Positions 32,208 to 39,578 of a stretch of 42,027 nucleotides of DNA are shown here, one piece after another. Numbering within the stretch: position 1 is the stretch's first letter; every line of letters starts with the position of its first letter. The notes under the pieces were generated by a model. That model searched no databases and was not told the DNA's origin. It saw only the letters and a program-made list of their open reading frames with translations. Both the position numbers and the translations under genes were made by a program. Source of the stretch: a virus. The stretch covers positions 1-42,027 of the IMG/VR virus record IMGVR_UViG_3300037329_000043, one strand, 5' to 3'.

Positions 32208-32624
32208 ATGAAATCATTTAAAGAATTTATTAAAGAACAGTTTATGATAGCTAGAATTAATATGCCTCAAATTGACGATGTTTCTAAGTTTACAGAATGG
32301 TTAACGGAGACTAAGGGAGTGGGTAGCTATCCTTATATAGATTCAGTTAATTCTTTTAAACCACTTCAAGCAGAAGGGTTTGATGAATACAAGATAAAAA
32401 ATATTTGTATGGGTATGAGAAAAGACCCCGACTCAATACCTAATATGAAACCTATCGTTGTAAGTGAAGACGGATACGTTATTGATGGTCATCATAGATA
32501 TCTTGCCGCTATTAGGGAGCAAGTTAAAATTCCATATATAGTAATAGACACAACCGCTAACAAACTGTTAAAATTGGCTTATGAATATGTCGAAACAAAC
32601 ACAGATTATAATTCAGAAAGTTAA
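32208..32624 (+). CDS. ParB/sulfiredoxin-fold protein with capsid-targeting N-terminus
   Basis: This 138-residue protein is read from the ATG with AAGGA RBS at 32208; the longer frame back to 32046 would run antisense to the tube-like gene. Residues 1-10 (Met-Lys-Ser-Phe-Lys-Glu-Phe-Ile-Lys-Glu) match the T4 capsid-targeting sequence almost position for position. It ends Ile-Lys-Glu10, a gp21 cleavage site. Residues 17-110 form a ParB-like domain: 'RINMPQI', Phe-Lys-Pro-Leu-Gln-Ala-Glu, 'KPIVVSEDGYVIDGHHRYLA' with Asp93-Gly-His95-His96-Arg97. This fold binds nucleotides or DNA and includes nucleases, CTPases and kinases. I infer an internal head protein injected with the genome. It overlaps uvsW by 44 nt. 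Confidence 0.75.
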   Translation: MKSFKEFIKEQFMIARINMPQIDDVSKFTEWLTETKGVGSYPYIDSVNSFKPLQAEGFDEYKIKNICMGMRKDPDSIPNMKPIVVSEDGYVIDGHHRYLAAIREQVKIPYIVIDTTANKLLKLAYEYVETNTDYNSES

Positions 32625-34152
32625 CGAATCTTACGTCAAAATTTCTTGTGTTGAACAATACATGGAAATGGAGATACAAGATAAGTTCAGTTTTGAGGTT
32701 CCGAACGCTAGACATGACCCTCGTGTAAAAGCCGGTAAATGGGATGGATATAAACGCTTATACAACCGCCGCAACAAGACTTTCCCGCTAGGCTTGGTGT
32801 TGGCCCTACTAAGGTTCGTAAAAGGCCAAGGATACTCATACAGCGTCGATCCTGAGCTTATTCCACAAACTGATCTCAGTCGTGAAGATATTGAACATGT
32901 AATGACTACAATTATTGACCCACACAGTAAAGGTCAACCAATTACTCCACACCAACATCAATATGATGCACTAATGCATATGTTTGGAATGGGTCGTAGT
33001 TTATGTTTGTCTTCTACAAGCAGTGGTAAGTCGCTTATTATTTACAGCGCCCTGCGTATGCTGCAACTACTTCCTGAAATGGAAGACAAAAGATTTTTTG
33101 TCGTGGTTCCGTCTGGAAATCTTGTTGAGCAAATGTATAATGATTTTGAAAATTATGCTACGGGCTCTTCTGTTAAATGGAATGTTGGAACACATTGTCA
33201 AAAAATAAACAAAGATTATAAAAAATATATTGATAGACAAATTGTTATCACTACTTGGCAATCTATGTCTAAGCTTCCTGATTATTCATTTGATGATATG
33301 AAAGCTATTTTCGTTGATGAAGTACATGGTGCATCCGCTTCTGTTTTAGGTGGTATAGTAGATAGATCAATAAATTGCCCAATGAAGCATGGTTTGACAG
33401 GTTCGCTTGATGGATTTGAATCAAACGAAATGTTTATACAAGGTTTGTTTGGACCTCGTAAAGTTATTATGACAGCAAGAGAAAGTATTGATAAAGGCGT
33501 TGCAGCACCTATTGATGTTAAAATGCTTTTGTTAAAGTATAGCCAAGAATTTAAAGATGATTTAGCTTCAACTGTATTTACTAAAGAAGATGGAAATAAA
33601 AGAAATCCTAAAGACTGGTATCGCATTGAGAAAGAATTTATCTATTTACTTCCTGAAAGAAAAAAGTTCCTTGTCAATCTGATTCTATCTCTGAAAGGAA
33701 ATACGCTTGTTCTTTTTGACTCAATTGACATATACCAGACTCCTGTATACGAGATGTTGAAAGAAAAGCATGATAATGTGTTTGTTATTAATGGTGAAGT
33801 TAGTAACAAAGAGCGTGATGTTATCAAAGGAAAAATTGAGGCTGGCAAAAGCATAATTACCTGTGCGACTTATGGAACAATGGCTGTAGGTATTTCTATT
33901 AACAAGCTACATAACATGGTTCTTGCTTCTTCCACAAAATCTATGATCAGGATCATTCAGTCTATTGGTCGATTGATGCGACTACACGACACAAAAGAAG
34001 TTGCTACAATTTATGATGTGGTTGATGATCTATCTATGCCTGATAAACGCTATAGTGGATACATGATTCAGCATGGGAAAGCTCGTGTTAAAATTTATTC
34101 CAATGAACAACACCCTGTAAAATTCTATCCTGTTGATATCAAGAAGGGGTAA
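32581..34152 (+). CDS. uvsW: ATP-dependent helicase UvsW
   Basis: This 523-residue protein (T4 UvsW 503) is superfamily 2. The N-terminal domain has 'FEVPNARHDPRVKAGKWDGY', typical of UvsW. Walker A Ser-Ser-Gly-Lys150-Ser, DEVH box 246-249, a Thr-Gly-Ser motif III and 'IQSIGRLMRLH' motif VI follow in order. UvsW branch-migrates and unwinds R-loops and recombination intermediates, and switches T4 from origin- to recombination-dependent replication. The start is within the previous gene without a clear RBS, so coupled translation is likely; a second ATG at 32587 is possible. A weak terminator overlaps its stop codon. Confidence 0.9.
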   Translation: MNMSKQTQIIIQKVNESYVKISCVEQYMEMEIQDKFSFEVPNARHDPRVKAGKWDGYKRLYNRRNKTFPLGLVLALLRFVKGQGYSYSVDPELIPQTDLSREDIEHVMTTIIDPHSKGQPITPHQHQYDALMHMFGMGRSLCLSSTSSGKSLIIYSALRMLQLLPEMEDKRFFVVVPSGNLVEQMYNDFENYATGSSVKWNVGTHCQKINKDYKKYIDRQIVITTWQSMSKLPDYSFDDMKAIFVDEVHGASASVLGGIVDRSINCPMKHGLTGSLDGFESNEMFIQGLFGPRKVIMTARESIDKGVAAPIDVKMLLLKYSQEFKDDLASTVFTKEDGNKRNPKDWYRIEKEFIYLLPERKKFLVNLILSLKGNTLVLFDSIDIYQTPVYEMLKEKHDNVFVINGEVSNKERDVIKGKIEAGKSIITCATYGTMAVGISINKLHNMVLASSTKSMIRIIQSIGRLMRLHDTKEVATIYDVVDDLSMPDKRYSGYMIQHGKARVKIYSNEQHPVKFYPVDIKKG

Positions 34153-34164
34153 TTCCCTTTTTTT
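34144..34164 (+). terminator. intrinsic terminator overlapping the uvsW stop
   Basis: AAGGG, 6-nt loop, CCCTT followed by a run of seven T (34158-34164). The stem is short, but the T-run is good. Confidence 0.55.
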
Positions 34165-34191
34165 GTCACAGAATTTTAATTAAAAAAAGTC

Positions 34192-34220
34192 TTGACAGGC
34201 TATTTTTTATCCGCTAAACT
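34192..34220 (+). promoter_or_regulatory. sigma70-type promoter downstream of uvsW
   Basis: TTGACA, 17 bp, TAAACT: a perfect -35 box and a 4/6 -10 box with ideal spacing, just after the uvsW terminator. It would make a leader of about 370 nt before the RNase H gene. Confidence 0.7.
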
Positions 34221-34308
34221 CTGCCTTAGTTTCACAAGCAAAAGAAGATAAAACCTTTTTTGGCATCGTGAAAAGACACTCGCCAAAAAATAAAATAAAA
34301 GCTTAAAC

Positions 34309-34489
34309 CTCATTTCGCTACGCTCATTACTGTTTATGAAAGTATCTTAACAGGTTTATGAAAATATTTAAAGAAATTTATTATAAGAAAAAAAAAGAAT
34401 ATAAAAGAAAAAAAAGTATATCCTCGTTCGCTACGCTCTCTACTGTTTATAGAAAAACCACAAATCCCCGTTCGCTACGCTCTCTTTAG
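34309..34489 (+). repeat. three copies of a TTCGCTACGCTC repeat in a non-coding region
   Basis: The 440 bases between uvsW and the RNase H gene hold no convincing gene. TTCGCTACGCTC occurs at 34314-34325, 34427-34438 and 34471-34482. The first two copies are followed by a shared ACTGTTTAT, and copies are preceded by a C-rich CCTC or CCCCG. The rest is extremely A-rich. The repeat is GC-rich against this background. Function unknown. Confidence 0.75.
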
Positions 34490-34510
34490 TCATAATAATG
34501 TATAAAATGT

Positions 34511-34539
34511 TTGCAAAACAACCAAAAGTGTATTATAAT
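34511..34539 (+). promoter_or_regulatory. sigma70-type promoter for the RNase H / gp55 unit
   Basis: TTGCAA, 17 bp, TATAAT: a perfect -10 and a 4/6 -35. It lies 53 nt before the RNase H start and probably drives the overlapping RNase H and gp55 genes early in infection. Confidence 0.65.
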
Positions 34540-34592
34540 GTTTCATAATCTGTAAAAAGCCAGAAAACTAGTTTTTACTTAAAGGATTTCAA

Positions 34593-35063
34593 ATGAAAAA
34601 GCAATTAGAAATATGGAGTGACGGAGGAAAACGTAAAGAAATAGCGTCGTGGGCTTTTTGTTTATATTCCCCAGACATTGAAAAAGTTATATATGAAAAA
34701 CGTGGTTGTATTACAGGAACATCCCAACAAGGCGAACTGAGTGCAGGACTATATGCACTAGAGTTTGTTTCTAATAGATTTACAATCAAACAACTTGCAT
34801 CAATGGACATAACTCTGTATAGTGATAGTCAGTACATGGTGAAAGGCTTAAACGAATGGTTGTGGGGATGGAAGAACAAAGGGTGGAAAGGGTCTTCTAT
34901 GAAGATTATAAAGAACGTAGACTACTGGAAAAAACTCGATACACTAAAACTACAGATGCCTTCCGTTAAATTTAAATGGATAAAAGGTCACGCTGGTATT
35001 GAGATGAATGAATACGTAGACAAATTATGCACAAAAGCACTAGAGGATTACCACGCAGTATGA
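34593..35063 (+). CDS. rnhA: ribonuclease HI (type 1)
   Basis: This 156-residue protein is equal in size to bacterial RNase HI. The four catalytic acids are present: Asp10 in Trp-Ser-Asp-Gly-Gly, Glu48 in Gln-Gly-Glu-Leu-Ser-Ala, Asp78 in Tyr-Ser-Asp-Ser-Gln-Tyr, and Asp143 in Asn-Glu-Tyr-Val-Asp, with His133 in the flexible Gly-His-Ala-Gly loop. It degrades RNA in RNA-DNA hybrids, such as primers and R-loops. T4's own rnh is a different, FEN-1-related enzyme, so this is a non-homologous counterpart. Its stop overlaps the gp55 start (ATGA), so the two are co-translated. RBS AAAGGA. Confidence 0.92.
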   Translation: MKKQLEIWSDGGKRKEIASWAFCLYSPDIEKVIYEKRGCITGTSQQGELSAGLYALEFVSNRFTIKQLASMDITLYSDSQYMVKGLNEWLWGWKNKGWKGSSMKIIKNVDYWKKLDTLKLQMPSVKFKWIKGHAGIEMNEYVDKLCTKALEDYHAV

Positions 35064-35800
35064 AAAAAATAACCGAAATCACAGTAAACGATATTGATGA
35101 TCTAAGATTTGAATTAGAGATGGAATCACAAAAAGAAGATAAAAAATCACACTATGTTAATAACAAAGAGCTTTTTCATGAATTTGAAAAATATTATGCG
35201 ATTAAACAAAAATTGATGGAAGAGCATAAAGAAAAAATGCTTGACGACTTCGGTTTTCTTGGTGAAGAAGAGCTTGAACAACACAGTGAAGAAATTCAGG
35301 AAGAATTTAAAAAAGCACTAAAAACATTTACAGCACCACCACTAACAAATGTTATTGGTCAGGCTATTCTAGATATTTCTTATAGAAGGTGTTACAGCCC
35401 TCGGTTTGTAAACTACACACCGAACTGGAAAGAAGAGATGATCAATGACGCGATTGAAACGTGTGTCAAGTATGCACACAATTTTAATCCAGAAAAATAC
35501 AACAATCCATTTGCATACCTCACACAGCTAGTCAATAACGCCAATTTTCAAAGGATCAAAAAAGAACACAAACAGCAATATATTAAACTAAAATTATTCG
35601 ATGACAGCCACGGATTTTCTGGCGAACTTGATGAGAAAAACATCAATGAAGAAGATATTGAAGTTATTGATGAATCCAATGAAATGTACGGGGATAGGCT
35701 AAAATACATCAGCAACTATGAAGACATTCAGGGATTAAACAAAGAGAGACAGAAAAGAAAAAAGAAAGGTAATGGAGATAATATTCTAGACATGGAGTGA
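35060..35800 (+). CDS. 55: late-transcription sigma factor gp55
   Basis: This 246-residue protein is read from the ATG that overlaps the RNase H stop (ATGA); T4 gp55 has 185. The core (about residues 90-190) has the diagnostic pattern 'ILDISYRRCYSPRFVNY', then Lys-Glu-Glu-Met-Ile-Asn-Asp-Ala-Ile, 'NFNPEKYNNPFAYLTQLV' and 'FQRIKKEHKQQYIK', corresponding to sigma region 2. gp55 directs RNA polymerase to the TATAAATA octamer found across this window. The extra length is a charged N-terminus (1-80) and a longer C-terminal tail ending Ile-Leu-Asp-Met-Glu. T4 gp55 contacts the sliding clamp with its extreme C-terminus; whether this end does so cannot be told. Confidence 0.9.
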   Translation: MKKITEITVNDIDDLRFELEMESQKEDKKSHYVNNKELFHEFEKYYAIKQKLMEEHKEKMLDDFGFLGEEELEQHSEEIQEEFKKALKTFTAPPLTNVIGQAILDISYRRCYSPRFVNYTPNWKEEMINDAIETCVKYAHNFNPEKYNNPFAYLTQLVNNANFQRIKKEHKQQYIKLKLFDDSHGFSGELDEKNINEEDIEVIDESNEMYGDRLKYISNYEDIQGLNKERQKRKKKGNGDNILDME

Positions 35801-35807
35801 TAGATTC

Positions 35808-35981
35808 ATGAAATCTGAATCAAAAAACTCAGAATTTGTAGAGATGATAAAACAGTTGCACAGAGACAATTCCCATGATACCGTCATGGGAATTCGTGAG
35901 GATTCTGAGTTCATAGCATTAAAGAAAATTCACGAACGAAACAAAATAATCGACATGATCTTAAAAGAGGTTAAACTATGA
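35808..35981 (+). CDS. 57-residue conserved-context mini-protein
   Basis: This short frame begins 8 nt after the gp55 stop and ends in an ATGA overlap with the next mini-gene. The sequence is helical and charged, with 'DTVMGIREDSEFIALKKI' (about residues 24-41). It is not recognised with certainty. Small genes between late sigma and gene 47 are common in T4 relatives. No membrane segment. Confidence 0.6.
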   Translation: MKSESKNSEFVEMIKQLHRDNSHDTVMGIREDSEFIALKKIHERNKIIDMILKEVKL

Positions 35982-36148
35982 ATTTTAACGTTAATCTAGA
36001 CGACACGAGTGAGTTATCAATTATTGCTGATGCTATGATTAATGAAGCAGTTTCTGGGTATAAAGAAGAAATTGCAGAGTTAAAAGACAAAATAACAGAG
36101 CTTGAAAGTGAGCTTTATGAATCTGACAGTAATCAATGTGAGTGTTGA
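35978..36148 (+). CDS. 56-residue coiled-coil mini-protein
   Basis: It starts within the stop of the previous mini-gene (ATGA). Residues 28-48 form a regular heptad helix (Lys-Glu-Glu-Ile-Ala-Glu-Leu-Lys-Asp-Lys-Ile) that could dimerise. The tail ends Cys-Glu-Cys. The role is unknown; tight packing and codon use support its being a gene. Confidence 0.55.
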   Translation: MNFNVNLDDTSELSIIADAMINEAVSGYKEEIAELKDKITELESELYESDSNQCEC

Positions 36149-36221
36149 TATAGATAATCAAATTAATTTTCCAGAGATTGACATAATATTTCACTTTGAA
36201 AACATGGAGAATATACAATGA
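36117..36221 (+). CDS. possible 34-residue coupling peptide before gp47
   Basis: A short frame starts inside the previous mini-gene and ends in an ATGA overlap with gp47. It could be a real peptide or a leader frame that couples gp47 translation. The RBS is weak. Only the exact overlap supports it. Confidence 0.3.
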   Translation: MNLTVINVSVDIDNQINFPEIDIIFHFENMENIQ

Positions 36222-37309
36222 AGGTCATGTGTTTCACAGATACTCATCTTGGATGTCGTGGTGGTAGTACAATCTTTCGTGACTACTTTGAATGGTATTA
36301 CAGGGAACAATTCTTCCCTTACCTAAAGAAAAACAAAATCACCACACTATTCATGCTTGGTGATTTTTTTGATAATCGAAACCACTTGTCACTGAGTGAT
36401 ATCGCTTTTGTAAATGAAGTGTTTCTGCCTTTGTTAGAGTCTCATGGGTGTATTATGTACATCATTGCAGGAAACCATGATCTGGCATTCAAAAACACCA
36501 ATGCAATCACCTCACTGTCTGTAATGGAGCATAGTAAGCACGTACAGATTCTAAAAGACAAGGTAGAAGAATTTGAGCTTGATGGTAGTCGGTTTGTATT
36601 TGTGCCATGGATCAATGGCAACAACTACGATGAATTCATGAATTCACTTAATAACGTTCAAGACAAAAAAAACACGATCATTCTTAGTCATATGGAATTC
36701 AATAATTTTTTGATGTATAAGAATTCATCTCGGTGTGAATCGGGAATCGACCCAAGTATGTTCAAAGAGTTTAAAGCTGTCTGGTCAGGTCACTTTCATC
36801 ACCCATCAAAAATTGGTAATGTCGAATATTTGGGAGCAATGTTTCATTTGAATTGGCAAGATCACAACGACAAACGCGGGTTCTGGGTGTACGACACAGA
36901 AACAAAAGAAAAAGTTCATATCGAAAATGAGTATAGCCTATTCACTGAAATTCTTTATGAAGATGATCATGGATTGACAGATGATCAGATCAATGAGTAT
37001 TGCAATCACCAGTTTGTAAAAGTTGTGATTAACAAAGAATATGATAAAGTCAAGTTTATGGACTTCTTTTCTAAGGTTAATAATGCTAAGCCGATTGATG
37101 TACAAGTTGAAAATAATTATGCTATACTGAGTGCCAAAGAAATTACGAAAACTGATGCTGCTGAACCAGACGTAAAAGATAAGTCTATTGATACTTACAT
37201 AGACACATACGTTATGAAGACGGTTTCAGAATACAAACGGGCCTCAATTATGAGCAAGTTCAATGATGTAAAGGCCAAAGCATCTGACATGATGGTTAAG
37301 GGTGAATAA
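36218..37309 (+). CDS. 47: recombination nuclease subunit gp47 (Mre11/SbcD-like)
   Basis: In this 363-residue protein (T4 gp47 339) the metallophosphoesterase motifs are complete: Asp8-x-His10, Gly48-Asp49-Phe-Phe-Asp52, Gly85-Asn86-His87-Asp88, His158 in Leu-Ser-His, and Gly191-His192-Phe-His194. With gp46 it resects DNA ends and provides 3' single strands for UvsX recombination and recombination-dependent replication, as Mre11-Rad50 does. GGAG RBS 8 nt before the ATG. One 61-residue gene separates it from gp46. Confidence 0.93.
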   Translation: MKVMCFTDTHLGCRGGSTIFRDYFEWYYREQFFPYLKKNKITTLFMLGDFFDNRNHLSLSDIAFVNEVFLPLLESHGCIMYIIAGNHDLAFKNTNAITSLSVMEHSKHVQILKDKVEEFELDGSRFVFVPWINGNNYDEFMNSLNNVQDKKNTIILSHMEFNNFLMYKNSSRCESGIDPSMFKEFKAVWSGHFHHPSKIGNVEYLGAMFHLNWQDHNDKRGFWVYDTETKEKVHIENEYSLFTEILYEDDHGLTDDQINEYCNHQFVKVVINKEYDKVKFMDFFSKVNNAKPIDVQVENNYAILSAKEITKTDAAEPDVKDKSIDTYIDTYVMKTVSEYKRASIMSKFNDVKAKASDMMVKGE

Positions 37310-37311
37310 TT

Positions 37312-37497
37312 ATGAGTAGGTATGATTATATAAAACCATTAGAGTATTTTGTAATGAAGAGACTTTCTAAAGACTACCGTAAAGATGATGTTGCGGCAGG
37401 GCCATTTTTATCGTTTGATAAAGCAGAAGATTTTAGGTCAAAATATTTTGGACATGATAATAATGACTTTTATTTGAGAGAAGGGAGCGAAGATTAA
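37312..37497 (+). CDS. small protein between gp47 and gp46
   Basis: This 61-residue soluble protein is rich in Asp, Lys, Phe and Tyr and ends Ser-Glu-Asp. It sits 2 nt after gp47 and 3 nt before gp46. T4 also has small genes between 47 and 46 (46.1, 46.2), but similarity cannot be claimed by eye. Its place suggests a modulator of the gp46/47 complex (inference). Confidence 0.6.
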   Translation: MSRYDYIKPLEYFVMKRLSKDYRKDDVAAGPFLSFDKAEDFRSKYFGHDNNDFYLREGSED

Positions 37498-37500
37498 TAT

Positions 37501-39216
37501 ATGATAAATTTTAAGTCTATCAGTTACAAAAATTTCCAGTCAGTAGGTAATGCTGGCATGAAAATTGATCTTGATCGTTCGCCAACTACCTTAATCGGTG
37601 GGCCAAATGGTGCAGGCAAAAGCAATTTGCTTGAAGCTATTAGCTACGCACTATTTGGTAAGCCACTAAAAAAAGTTAAACTTGCTGGACTAATCAACAG
37701 CATAAATCTAAAAAACATGCAAACAGAATGTGTGTTCACAAAATACGGCGATGAATACAAGGTGATTCGTGGTGAAAAGCCAAAGGTGTTTAAGATTTTC
37801 AAGAACGGAGAACTGTTAGATCAGAACGCCGCAAGCAAAGATTATCAAGCTACTCTAGAAAACGTTATAGGAATGGATCACAAGCTATTCACACAGGTTT
37901 GCTTGCTGAACCGTGAACGTTACATACCCTTTATGGATATGGGCGCTGCTGATCGTCGTAAGGTGGTAGAAGACATTCTAGACATCAACATCTTTGGATA
38001 CATGAACAAGATTGTTAAAGGCAATACAGATTCAATCAAGGCTAAAATTTCTGACCTAGATTATGAACGTGGTTTGTCAGTGACTAAACGTGATGGGGTC
38101 GAAAGACTGATTGAGCAGGCTAAAAATAACGTTTCTGATCAAGTTGATGGATTGAATCAGCAAATCAAAGACAATACAAACAAGATCAAATCCATTGAAT
38201 CGAAAGCTTCTGATCTTGAAGACAGTCTTAAAAAGTATGAAGGACTTGATGAGCAATACAAAAAGCTAAAGGATAAGAAGCAAAAGTTTAGTGAGTTTTC
38301 TTATAAGTTCACATCAAAGATGACCGACCTGAAAAAAGAACGGGCTTTCTACGATGACAATGATCAATGCCCTACATGTGCTCAAGATATTAATGAAGAC
38401 TTTAAGAAATCTATCATAACAAAAGTTGATTCTAAGCAGGGAGAAATTACAGAACAAACCACTAAATTGATGGATGAACTGAAAAAGGTTCTGGATAAAA
38501 TAAATGACATATCTGAACAGTTAGAAGAGAAGTCTCAAATTCAATCTTCTATCAATACCAATCAATCAGAAACGAATTTTCTTGATCGTGAAAATACAAA
38601 GCTGTTAAACCAGATCAAGTCAATCAGTGAAAAGAAAGTAGACGAAGGGCTTGATGATCAGTTTTTAGAACTGGATAAAAAAGTCAATGAAATGGATGTT
38701 ACTCTAAACGAGTTAATTCTTGAAATGGAAGAGTATATGGCTATGCGCTCTATGCTTAAAGATGACGGTATCAAAGCGTCTATTGTCGATGACTATGTTG
38801 GGTTTATCAACAAGCGAGTGAATGAATATCTGAATCATATGGGATTTTTCATCAACATTACATTGGATGGTAATTTTGAAGAAACTATCAATAGCGTGAA
38901 TAAGAAAGATTTTACCTATGATAATCTAAGCACTGGTCAGAAAACTCGTGTAAATCTTGCAATCTTGCTGGTGTTGCTCGAAGTATCTGCAATGAAAAAC
39001 AGCGCGGCCACTAACCTAATTTTTATTGATGAGCTACTTGAAAATCTAGACGCAGATGGTGTATCATTGTTTATGAATCTGATCAAAGAGAAAATGAAAC
39101 ATAAAAATGTCTTTGTAGCAACACAAAGGTTTGGAGAGTTTCAGGATCATTTCAGATCAGAACTTTTCTTTAAACTTGGGGAAGATGGTTTTACAGAACT
39201 GGTAAAAAACTCATGA
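37501..39216 (+). CDS. 46: recombination nuclease ATPase subunit gp46 (Rad50/SbcC-like)
   Basis: This 571-residue protein (T4 gp46 560) has Walker A Gly-Gly-Pro-Asn-Gly-Ala-Gly-Lys40-Ser at 33-41. Long coiled coils (about 185-280 and 300-405) flank a zinc-hook motif Cys290-Pro-Thr-Cys293. The ABC signature Leu-Ser-Thr-Gly-Gln lies at 476-480, with Walker B Phe-Ile-Asp510-Glu511. It hinges two subunits through the hook and controls gp47 with ATP. Its stop overlaps the next start (ATGA). Confidence 0.95.
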   Translation: MINFKSISYKNFQSVGNAGMKIDLDRSPTTLIGGPNGAGKSNLLEAISYALFGKPLKKVKLAGLINSINLKNMQTECVFTKYGDEYKVIRGEKPKVFKIFKNGELLDQNAASKDYQATLENVIGMDHKLFTQVCLLNRERYIPFMDMGAADRRKVVEDILDINIFGYMNKIVKGNTDSIKAKISDLDYERGLSVTKRDGVERLIEQAKNNVSDQVDGLNQQIKDNTNKIKSIESKASDLEDSLKKYEGLDEQYKKLKDKKQKFSEFSYKFTSKMTDLKKERAFYDDNDQCPTCAQDINEDFKKSIITKVDSKQGEITEQTTKLMDELKKVLDKINDISEQLEEKSQIQSSINTNQSETNFLDRENTKLLNQIKSISEKKVDEGLDDQFLELDKKVNEMDVTLNELILEMEEYMAMRSMLKDDGIKASIVDDYVGFINKRVNEYLNHMGFFINITLDGNFEETINSVNKKDFTYDNLSTGQKTRVNLAILLVLLEVSAMKNSAATNLIFIDELLENLDADGVSLFMNLIKEKMKHKNVFVATQRFGEFQDHFRSELFFKLGEDGFTELVKNS

Positions 39217-39578
39217 AAGTTATAATTTGTGGGTCAAGAAAATTATTTTTAGAACCAATCGAGGTTGAACAGGCTGTCATCCTCTCTGGCTTTGAAGTAA
39301 CTGAGTTGGTTTGTGGAATGGCCGTAGGTGTTGATCTTTCGGCTTGGAATTGGGCAACTTGGAATAAAATAAAAATATCAGATTTTCCTTACCTTCGCTT
39401 ATATGGAAAATTAGGTGGTCATATGCGTAATCAACAAATGGTTGACTACGCCGATGCATGGATAGGAATAACTCATGATTCTGAGTTGACAAAAGGAACA
39501 AAGGACTGTTATGATAGAGCCAAGAAAAAAATTTTGAAAATGTATCTACACAACATAAATGGGCTAATGGCAATATGA
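39213..39578 (+). CDS. SLOG-superfamily (DUF2493-like) nucleotide-binding protein
   Basis: This 121-residue protein begins Met-Lys-Val-Ile-Ile-Cys-Gly-Ser-Arg, a Rossmann-type start. Val-Cys-Gly-Met-Ala-Val-Gly-Val-Asp lies at about 32-40, a His-Met-Arg-Asn-Gln-Gln-Met block at 71-77, and Thr-Lys-Gly-Thr-Lys-Asp near 94-99. This order matches DUF2493/YspA-like SLOG proteins, thought to bind nucleotide-derived ligands. It is locked by ATGA overlaps to gp46 on one side and RNA ligase on the other. Its substrate is unknown; a role in NAD- or nucleotide-linked repair or counter-defence is only inference. Confidence 0.75.
   Translation: MKVIICGSRKLFLEPIEVEQAVILSGFEVTELVCGMAVGVDLSAWNWATWNKIKISDFPYLRLYGKLGGHMRNQQMVDYADAWIGITHDSELTKGTKDCYDRAKKKILKMYLHNINGLMAI

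Noticed and set aside
34358-34489. 43-residue Lys-rich frame in the uvsW-RNase H gap
   Set aside because: It has a poorly spaced RBS, and the two DNA repeats inside it are read in different frames, which argues that the repeats act as DNA or RNA and not as protein.
34309-34489. Possible CRISPR array
   Set aside because: Only three imperfect copies at irregular spacing and no cas genes.
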